This document shows, one piece after another, positions 1 to 8,400 of a DNA stretch of 64,000 nucleotides. The notes under the pieces were generated by a model. That model saw only the letters and a program-made list of their open reading frames with translations, searched no databases and was not told where the DNA came from. The stretch is taken from positions 1-64,000 of the forward strand of contig JADKCF010000007.1 of NCBI GenBank assembly GCA_016714765.1, given 5' to 3'. Source of the DNA: Saprospiraceae bacterium (GTDB taxonomy: Bacteria > Bacteroidota > Bacteroidia > Chitinophagales > Saprospiraceae). The first letter of the stretch is position 1, and each line of letters starts with the position of its first letter. Position numbers and translations under genes: made by a program.

Positions 1-913
1 AAAAATATCGATAAATAATTTGCCTATCACCTTTCTTTTCCTTCCTAATCAGAGACTCCTGCCATTTTCCAATGGAATTTATCAGCGGGTTTTACTCCCT
101 TGATATTTAAACCCATCCCTGAGTAGGACTCCAACACTTCTTCGAATTCGTTTTTTCTAAGCAATCCGTTGGTCTACAAACCAGCGCAAAGAACGGCCAC
201 CTATTGTCGGATCGATGAGACATGCTGCTACCGTGAGTTCACCTCGCCCGACAATCCGAATAAAGATGTTCGTCTCCCCAGTTCCAGCTTTAGTCTCTTG
301 ACTGTTTCTGTTACCATAGAAGCAGCAGTCCAGCCGTATTGGCACCAGCGGCAACAAGGCCAAAATGATACAACATATTCACCATGGAGACTATGTGTCA
401 CCCTCTGGAAGAATTGGACACAATATACAGGGTATGTAAAAGTATTGCTGGTTGACCCTTAACCTGCGACTATATTCGAAGTTTTGGCAATGATGTCTAA
501 TCCTTCAGGTACATTAGTAATGAATCAGCATTATGAGATCCACATTTCAGGTGTTGAAGGCATATTTACAAGTGTGCAGTCATCTTTGACTACATTCATA
601 ATTATTTCCAAACCCGTTTGTCGGATTTGAGTACTGTACCACCTAGTTTTTTCGGTGATAAGCTGTGCTCCATAACACACACCCAGTACGGGATTTATTA
701 ATATTTAAAACCAAACTAAGATCGAAATCCAGTGCATTGGCGTCCAATACAGAAAATGGACTGCCTGATAAATGACAGCTTTGACAACAACGCTGAAGGA
801 AACTTATTGTATGGGTAGATCTCACAATACACATTCAACTCTCTGAGCCTGCTGTGTTATCAATTGAGTATATTGGGATCCAAAATCCAGGATTATCAGT
901 CTTGCTCATTCAT
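1..913 (-). pseudogene. guaA: GMP synthase (glutamine-hydrolysing), decayed and cut by window start
   Basis: GuaA amidates XMP to GMP, with an N-terminal class I amidotransferase domain followed by an ATP-PPase domain. Pieces of both can be read on the minus strand in shifting frames. Near 911-780 there is a start (MNEQ), then ILDFGSQYTQLI and RELNVYCEIYPYNKFP. Near 450-400 there is a VQFF..VTHSLHGEY stretch, which matches the glutaminase HPEVTHT region. Near 290-170 a degenerate PP-loop (GLSGEVNS) is followed by TVAACLI and FVD. Near 170-1 there is NGLLRKNEFEEVLESY and a KRKVIGKLFIDIF-like end. Frames change several times and there are in-frame stops (for example just after MNEQD and after AGVSD), plus substitutions in the PP-loop. 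It is either a true pseudogene or a very error-rich contig end. The C-terminal dimerisation domain would lie outside the window. Confidence 0.8.
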
Positions 914-988
914 AAGGTAAAGATATAATCTTATGCTCAATTTTTAATGGAACTACCCCAGCAATGCTAAAAAATTAAATCTTAATAA

Positions 989-1563
989 CTAAAATGAACC
1001 TTTATTTCGTTGGCATTCAAATCACCTACAAGGGATTCAAAACTCACTCGCTGGATATCGATACCTCTGATTTTCAGATATGTTTGAATTGGAATTCAAG
1101 CGATTTTTGTTAATGAGCGAATCGTCTGAAGACAATACCTTAAAACTTTTTGATCCTGTATGAGTCTTAAGGTGGCTGACAACCATCCAATCGTTCTATA
1201 GCCAAATCAGACAACGTTGCATATTCGGCTTCAAGTTGGATTGAAAATCACATGGCTTTCTACCAGCATAGGCCTGACTTGCAGGGCCGGCTTAGCCACT
1301 ACGAGGAGGTTGGATTAAACTAGTTTGCTGACTTGCTGATCAGCTAACACCTGACCGTAATCACATGACCTTAGCGTGAATCGCTTTTTAGAAAATCCAG
1401 GTTCTTCACTAATATTTGTTGACACTACCTTCTGTAGTGATTTCAGCGAGACAGGTTTGGGTTATACAAGATAACGGCTTCTTTTGTCGTCTGACTTTTA
1501 GTGTAATGCCGGAAAAACGATTACCAGCAATAACACAAATCGGGGGAAATCTGTGTTGTACAT
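989..1563 (-). pseudogene. Decayed exported protein of unknown function
   Basis: No intact reading frame covers the roughly 680 bases between nusB and guaA. A minus-strand ATG at 1563 opens a signal-peptide-like start (MYNTDFPRFVLLLVIVFPAL). A plausible continuation lies in another frame (SQTTKEAVILYNPNLSR), and there is a C-terminus-like reading ending at 989 (RVSFESLVGDLNANEIKVHF). Joined through several frame changes these would give an exported protein of about 190 residues. I do not recognise a family. The decay resembles that of the neighbouring guaA and nusB, so it may be the same sequence-quality problem. The assignment is tentative. Confidence 0.35.
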
Positions 1564-1592
1564 ATGTATTGGATTATTAGATTTAAATGTTA

Positions 1593-2515
1593 TTATTCAT
1601 CCAGCAAACCACGACCTTCTTTGATGATTTTGCCTTTCGAATGTAAGTCCTGCAATAATCTGTCCAAAATTCCATTTACAAACTCCTTACTTTTAAAGTG
1701 CTGTATTTTTAGCCAATTCAACATATTCGTTCAATGTCACTTTGTAGGAATCGTAGGACAAAGGAATTCTGACAGGGCCATCTTAAGCATAATCATATCC
1801 AAAATAGCGACTCTTTCAGCATCCCAGTTTTGCAGCACCGTTCAATTATATTTAATAACGTTTTATCTTCTGATAAAGTTCTGAAAGCAATGACTCTCCA
1901 TAACTTGGTTGTCTCATCATCCGGATAATGCTCCACAATGAAGTTATCATCATCCGCCGGCAATGCTTTGAGTACTTTTGATTGTTCCGATGATAATAGA
2001 TTTATCATCTTCCCAGTTTCATAATGGTCCTCGATCATTTCATTGAACAATTCCGCTTTTGCGGCAAAACCTAAAAGTTCCAACAACATTTCCAGGTTCT
2101 CTCATTGTCGGTTTTCCTTGCTTAGAAATTGTATGTAAGCTTCTTCCTTTACAAATTCAAAATAAATGGTGCGAAAATGATCCTTGTCAACTTTTTGGGC
2201 AAAGTGCTTTTTCAAATTTGCTTTGAATGAACTTGTTTTTGACCAAGCCTTGTATCATTGAGTTGGTCCAAAGCTTAGGAGTGAATACCTTTGTCTAAGT
2301 CTGTAGGTAAATGTTTTGCTTTCCCTTTTTCAAAATCGTCTGTAGCTGTTCGTGTGATATTGATAAGATTGTACAGAAAATAATAGCAGATCAAAACTGT
2401 CATCTATCTTTTTCCAGTACTCCTTCATTGTGCTGTTATAATCCAAGGATTCGTCCCTGCTCTGTGCATATAACACCTGCATCACTTTTACTCTGACATT
2501 TCTTCTGCTTAACAT
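1593..2515 (-). pseudogene. nusB: Transcription antitermination protein NusB, multiply frameshifted
   Basis: NusB binds boxA RNA together with S10 (NusE) in rRNA antitermination. Bacteroidota carry a long form of about 300 residues. The minus strand starts at 2515 with MLSRRNVRVKVMQVLYAQSR, a typical NusB opening. It continues in a different frame around 2089-1793 with KALPADDDNFIVEHYPDDET, the central part characteristic of the phylum. It ends in a further frame with VTLNEYVELAK, FVNGILDRLL and KIIKEGRGLLDE, stopping at 1593. At least three frame changes and some lost codons are needed to join the pieces. Because NusB is normally kept as a single intact copy in this phylum, poor sequence is a serious alternative to real decay. 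Confidence 0.8.
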
Positions 2516-2710
2516 TCTTTTATTACGTTTAATCTAAGATTTAGCCTCCTAGAGGCAATAAAATGCAAATATGAAATGCTTAAATTACAAATAAATTATA
2601 TTCGTTATTATTAAGTTATCACTGATTTCTATAACACTCAGCCTTTTATTGACTCGAAAGTATCTTTTTCTGCTTATGAACTACTATGTGAAGCTTATCC
2701 TTCACATTTG

Positions 2711-3681
2711 TCACCGCAATTTATTGTTGGCAGTATTGTCTACTAAAAAGGATAATTTACCACATTGTTCTTTAGGTGCAGTAAGGTCTGGCTGAAATTT
2801 ATATCCTCTGGCAGCTGCAAGGTATTTTCGCAGAGTGGCTTTATCTCGCATGGTAGTTTCGCTACCGATCAATTCTACATAAGTCACAATCCCTGCCCTG
2901 TTGATACAAATCTTAGTTACCACTCTTCCACCGACATTGATAGCATGTTTGGTAGCACTAACGTCTCTGTATATAATTTTTCGGCCGAATACCCCGTCCC
3001 CGAACCATCGTATTCACCTGAACCATCACTGGCATTTCCAGAACCCGCATCACCGTCATCACCTTTGTCTCTGCCAGCCCGCATGCCAGATTCGCCCTTA
3101 CCGGTTCCTCCCGGATTACCGTCTACTGTAGATGGTTTGGACGTGGATGTACTGTTGTTGATCCGGATGTATTTGTCTTTGTAGGATTGGCAGATACTGT
3201 CCCAGTTTTTGAAGGTTCGCTTCTGGTAGTGTGGTCCGAGTGGATTTACTTTTGACAGGTGCTTCTTCCACTGGTGTTTTGGTTACAATCACGGGATCCG
3301 CAGGTAGGTATATACTGGTGTCGGGAGCTTGATATCAGGCTTTGGTACTTCTATCACCTGAGGTTTTGTAACTTTAATTTCTTGCGGCTTGGTCACTTCT
3401 TCCTGCTTTGGAGTTTCCTCCTGTTGTTTTTCTTCTGCAGGGGCACTTTCAGATTTTGGCCTTTGAGCACCGGCATCATCATGCGCAAATTTACTAAGTG
3501 AACTTTCTTCAAAAGTAAAGTCTACTTTGACCGCATACGGTGGTTTATCTTCCAAAGCAGTCAGATCTACTCCGGGAAGGTAGTAAAAAAAGGCAATTAA
3601 CAAAATCAATAAGTGTATCATAACAGATATCCTTACTCCTTTGTTTCTGTTCTTTTGCTCATATGCCAGTGCATTATACAT
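2711..3681 (-). CDS. TonB-family energy transducer, frameshifted
   Basis: This is a TonB-like protein that would couple the ExbB/ExbD proton-motive-force motor to outer-membrane receptors. The N-terminal part (from 3681) has a short cytoplasmic stretch, one membrane helix near residues 20-37 (VMIHLLILLIAFFYYLPG), and then a periplasmic linker rich in Pro, Lys and Glu (repeats such as EEVTKPQEIKVTKPQ). The C-terminal part, in another frame and ending at 2711, reads VVTKICINRAGIVTYVEL...CGKLSF, like the TonB C-terminal domain of Bacteroidota. Between them a Gly/Ser/Asp-rich stretch (about 2960-3200) is readable in pieces. At least two indels separate the parts. No exbB or exbD gene is adjacent. 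Confidence 0.65.
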
Positions 3682-3834
3682 GGTTATCTATATTTCAGTT
3701 TTGATAAAAAAAGATACTGATATTTTAATTAAGACGAATTGATAACGCAAAAAGTCCTAAAAAAATATTAAACCTTCACAAAATTATAAAATTTGATTGA
3801 TAACATATTAAAAATAATTTTAAATAGTGTTATT

Positions 3835-4491
3835 TTACTGAATTTCATGATAAAACTGATCTACAAAAGTACGCATAAATTCATCTCTTTCCCTGGCCAG
3901 TTCCTTTCCTTTCTCAGTAGCCATCAGATCTTTCAACTTGAATAGCTTTTCATAAAAATGATTGATGGTTGGGCCCTCATTATTTTTGTATTCCTCCTTG
4001 TTCTGAAATGTAACAGGCTGATGCTCCGGATCATATAGCCTCCTGTTTTTAAAGCCTCCATAGGCAAATGCCCTTGCTATACCTATTGCTCCTATGGCAT
4101 CCAGCCTGTCTGCATCCCTTACTATATCCAATTCCGGCGACCTGTAAGCGTTCTCATTGAATCCTCCTTTGTAGGAAATATTTTCTATAATTTTTACTAC
4201 CTCATCTTTTGTTTCTTCCTCAACTTCGAACTCATTTAGTATGGCATTTGCAGTTTGTGGACCTATATTTTCATTACCATGGTGAAACTTGGAGTCAGCT
4301 ATATCATGGAGCAAAGCGGCCAGTTGCACGATGAGATGATTGGACTCAATACCACTTTCCAAAATTAAAATTGCATTTTTCCAAACCCGCTCAATATGAA
4401 GCCAGTCATGTCCGCTTTCTGCATTAACGAGCTTATCTTTAACTCTTTTAGCTATACTATTTATTAATATCTCCTCGCCCTTTTGTATCAT
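3835..4491 (-). CDS. HD-domain phosphohydrolase
   Basis: A 218-residue metal-dependent HD-superfamily hydrolase. The metal-site motifs are present: H32 within HDWLHIERVW, the H62-D63 doublet in ALLHDIADSKFHHG, and an RDADRLDAIG block at about 125-133. This pattern matches the YedJ/YpgQ-like group, whose few studied members hydrolyse nucleotides. The true substrate cannot be told from sequence. Its start codon directly abuts the stop of the PorP/SprF gene upstream, so it is probably co-transcribed with the secretion genes, but nothing shows a functional link to secretion. Confidence 0.85.
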   Translation of the reverse strand: MIQKGEEILINSIAKRVKDKLVNAESGHDWLHIERVWKNAILILESGIESNHLIVQLAALLHDIADSKFHHGNENIGPQTANAILNEFEVEEETKDEVVKIIENISYKGGFNENAYRSPELDIVRDADRLDAIGAIGIARAFAYGGFKNRRLYDPEHQPVTFQNKEEYKNNEGPTINHFYEKLFKLKDLMATEKGKELARERDEFMRTFVDQFYHEIQ

Positions 4492-5418
4492 TTATTTCAT
4501 ATCAAAATTGTATCCAATATAAAATTCAAACCCTGGTCCCGTCTTTGCCAGTGAAGAACCAACGCCGTAGGTAGCCAGTCCTCCTACCCGTAGTTTTGCG
4601 TATCTGTTGCCAAACTTGTCTAAAATAACTCCCCCCTGTAAGGCCATCATACCGGCACTAGAATACCCCAACCCTGCCCAAAAAGTATCTTCCATTTCAT
4701 ATTTCAAACTATATAAAACATCTATGATATCAGGATTTACAATATTGGCAGTAATCATGGGTTCAACATATGAGTCATAACTATAAAACCTACCCCCCAG
4801 ATTAAAATGAATATGTTTTTGCCTTACCTGGTCTAAATCATTGACCAAAACTTTAGTAGTGTATATCTGATTGACAGCACCTCCTACAAAAAAAGTATTA
4901 CCCTTGTACTCTCTTGTATTACTAACGTAATAAAAGCCACCTCCTAGCGATGGGAAAAAACTACTTGCTCTGTTTTGAAACAAAAGTTGATCATCATCAT
5001 CATTGACCAGTTGGTTATTGCCATTAAAAGCATATTGCTGAAAATTGCCAGATAATCCTAATGATAATTGTCCATATTTACCTAAAAACTCTTTCAATTT
5101 ATAGGCATAATTCAGTTGTAATCCTATTTTGCTCACTGGACCGGTTTTATCAAAATGTAGAAGTGCTCCTGCACTCATATTGTAATCCAACAAAGGATAC
5201 TGAAAAGATGTAAAACCTGATACGGGGGCTCCACTGAAGCCCAACCACTGCATCCTGAAAAAACCATCAAAAATCATGTCATTTCCAACTGCTGTATAAG
5301 CTGGATTCCATGCTGTTCGAACCGAACCAAAGTGTGAACTATTGGCCAGTTGTTGACCAAAAGTGGTATGTCCCCAAACAACCAGTACAGAGATGACCCA
5401 AAGTTTATATATTTTCAT
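4492..5418 (-). CDS. PorP/SprF-family type IX secretion membrane protein
   Basis: A 308-residue outer-membrane beta-barrel protein of the PorP/SprF family. It has a signal peptide (MKIYKLWVISVLVVWGHTTFGQ), then the family opening with NPAYTAVGND and an F(R)MQWLGFSGAP block, followed by alternating amphipathic strands and a C-terminal strand ending in F (YIGYNFDMK). Family members are commonly encoded beside very large adhesins or enzymes carrying a type-B T9SS sorting domain, and some (SprF) are needed for secretion or surface attachment of that partner. Here it starts 34 bases after such a cargo gene, so it is very likely the dedicated partner of the 1945-residue protein. Confidence 0.9.
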   Translation of the reverse strand: MKIYKLWVISVLVVWGHTTFGQQLANSSHFGSVRTAWNPAYTAVGNDMIFDGFFRMQWLGFSGAPVSGFTSFQYPLLDYNMSAGALLHFDKTGPVSKIGLQLNYAYKLKEFLGKYGQLSLGLSGNFQQYAFNGNNQLVNDDDDQLLFQNRASSFFPSLGGGFYYVSNTREYKGNTFFVGGAVNQIYTTKVLVNDLDQVRQKHIHFNLGGRFYSYDSYVEPMITANIVNPDIIDVLYSLKYEMEDTFWAGLGYSSAGMMALQGGVILDKFGNRYAKLRVGGLATYGVGSSLAKTGPGFEFYIGYNFDMK

Positions 5419-5452
5419 TGTTATTTTCTTTAAATTTTTAATAAAATATGAC

Positions 5453-8400
5453 TTAATCCCAAATGATTGTCAATGCGCTCTTAAACACCTGATTGTCGAA
5501 GGTAAGGACATAATAATAAGTATCTGCCGGCAGCTTTTCTCCATTTCTGTAACCTGTAAACATCTGACCTCTTGTTTGATAACCTTCTGCTTCAAACATC
5601 AGATTACCCCATCGATTGAAAACCCTTAACGTATTGTCAGGATAATCACTGAGTCCACCGAAGTACAATTCATCATTTTTACCATCTCCGTTTGGTGTGA
5701 TTATAGTGACAGGTTTGAAAGTATCTTCTTTGACACATACTTTTACATCATCCGAAAACTCACATCCATTGGCGTCTGTAATGGTTACATTAAATACAGT
5801 TTCTACAACAGGCTTAACTACCGGATCCGGAACATTGGATGCTCCTACTATCAAGTTTTTATTATCCCAATCGTACGATACTCCCCCGCTAGCTTTCAGT
5901 TTGATGCTTTTTCCTATGACTACACAAGTGTCGGAGCCTGCTGAAACATTGACAGGTTCAAAAACCTTAATTACAATAGATTTAGTTTCTTTATTGTCAG
6001 GACACACACCATCTGAGACCTCTACCATATAAGTTGTCGTCTTTGTAGGGCTAGCTATGGTTGTAGCCTCATTGAGTTCCGAAAGCGTACCACCGTCAGG
6101 ATCTGTCCACTTATATTTAATACCACCTGTTGCTGTAAGTTTGACAGGGTCCCCATTACAAACACCTGGCTTGTCAGATGCGACATTAGCTTTTACTACC
6201 GGTACTAATGTGATAGAAATACTGTCTTTACTGGTACATCCAAATTCATTGGTAACGGTCACTAAATACTTAGAGGTAGTAAGAGCTACTGGTTTACCGG
6301 CATTGATGTTCAATGTGGCAGCGGTTGTATTGTCTGACCATTTATATTGTGTGTGTGAGCCGGCATTTAATGTTTTTGACTGATCAGGACACAATGTATC
6401 ATTGACACCTAAGTCCAAGACAGGGATGGCTCTTTCTGTAACAGTGAAATTATTATCTTTCTTACAATTTCCTGCATTATAACTGGTAAATGAATAACTT
6501 CCAGCAGTAGTAAGAGTGATGGTTTTCCCTGTTTCAGCCGGAATTAGTGTATTGTTTTTTCTCCACTCATACCTGGTGCCATTGGTTTCAGGCGTAATCA
6601 GGAGATTACTGCCTTTACAAAGACTATACTGATCGTTCATTACCAAAGTAGGTAATGGTTGAATAGTAATTTTGACTTGTTCTGTCCTTTCGCATCCAAA
6701 TGAATTTTTTACAGTGACAGCATAAGTACCTGATTTGTCGGCGGTTACGGTCTGTGACGTTGCCAGTGCCACCCCATTTAGTGTCCAGTTAAATGAAGTG
6801 TTGCCGGCTCCTGCATTCAGCACCGGAAGCATGTCACCTTCGCATATGGTACGGTCATTGCCCAGATTAAGGGCAGGTCTGGGATTGACAGTGATTTTGA
6901 CAGATTTTCTAACATCACATGGAGGAGTCCCTCCTGTAATCACTACTTCATAGGTGCCAGACAGCATTACATTTAGACTTAGTGTATTTTCACCTGTTAT
7001 CAATTCTGTATCCTTATACCATTTGATCACCGGATTGATAGCATTGGTGGTGGCGGTTATCACATGGCTGGTAGCTTCACATATAGTTTTATCTCCATTG
7101 AGCTCCAGAGAAGGCCCTGCAACAAAAGAAACTTTTATCTGATCTGTGGTAGAACAATTGTATGTGTTTGACACCGTCACACTGTAAAGACCGTTCTCAT
7201 TGACAGTCAACGTTTTTGTGGTGTTAGTTATGCCTGCGCCGTCCTTTGTCCATTTATAGGTTGTGCCATCAGAACCGGCATTTAATACCACTGGAGAACC
7301 AATGCAAGAAACCAGGTCTGTTGCACCCAGCTCTACAACAGGTAGTGATCTTATTTCTAATTGGGTTGATTTTTTAGTTTTACATCCAGCCAGATTGGAA
7401 GCTTCTATGGCATATGTACCACTGTTATTGGCAGTTAGAGTAAGCATGTTAGAACCCGGTATCAAATTATTATCATAATACCATTGGAGTGTTTGATAAT
7501 CACTTGCTACAGCTGTTAGTATGGTAGGTGCACCCTGACAAGCGTTGATCACAGCTGGAAAATCCTGCACAACTGGGCTTGCAAAAAAATTGACCTGCAC
7601 CTGGTCATTGGTTTTGCATTGGGCTGTATTAGTCACTATGACACTAAAAACCCCAGTCTGAACTACATTGTAAGTGCTTTGTGTTGCACCTGATATCAAT
7701 GTTCCATCTCTGAACCACTCATACTTGATACCATCTGTTCCGGCATTCAGAATAGTAGTCTCCCCTTCGCATTTCTGAAGACTATTTCCTAATTCTACAA
7801 CTGGAGCTTTGATAGATGTAGCTATTGTCGTCGAAGTGTTTTTACATCCCGCTGAACTGGTTACTTCCAATTTGTATGTACCAGCCTGAGTTATATTTAG
7901 TTTGTTAGAAGTCTGGCCAGATATCTCTGCATTATCCTTAAACCATTTATAACTTTGTCCACCTGTAATCATAGGCGTGATTGAATATGTTTCGCCTTCA
8001 CAAAACTGTGCTGTAGTCATCATATTGATGACCGGTAGTTCATTGAATGTAACCCTTACTTTGTCTTTTTTAGCACAACCAGATATATCAGTCACTTCTA
8101 CTTCGTACAATCCTGAAGTGGAAACTGTCAAAAGTTTCGAAGTAGCAACCTCTACCCCATCCCTGAACCATTTAAAACTTACTCCAGAATTTCCGGCATC
8201 CAACATGACAGTTTCACCCATACACGAGGAAATATCAGCCCCTAATTCTACTGAAACAGGACAACAGTTAGCCGGCGCAGTAAATAATGTATTTTTAGTC
8301 AGCTTACACCCCGGGGAAGCGGTAAAGAACGCATTGACATTGACAGGAAGTCCATCAGAATCAAGTGACAAGGTGACCGTTTGAGGAGAGAAAGTAATAT

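Noticed and set aside
1..2600. Pile of short unrelated open frames that looks like a graveyard of mobile elements or novel small genes.
   Set aside because: Pieces match GMP synthase and NusB on the minus strand in shifting frames; no transposase, integrase or terminal repeats are seen.
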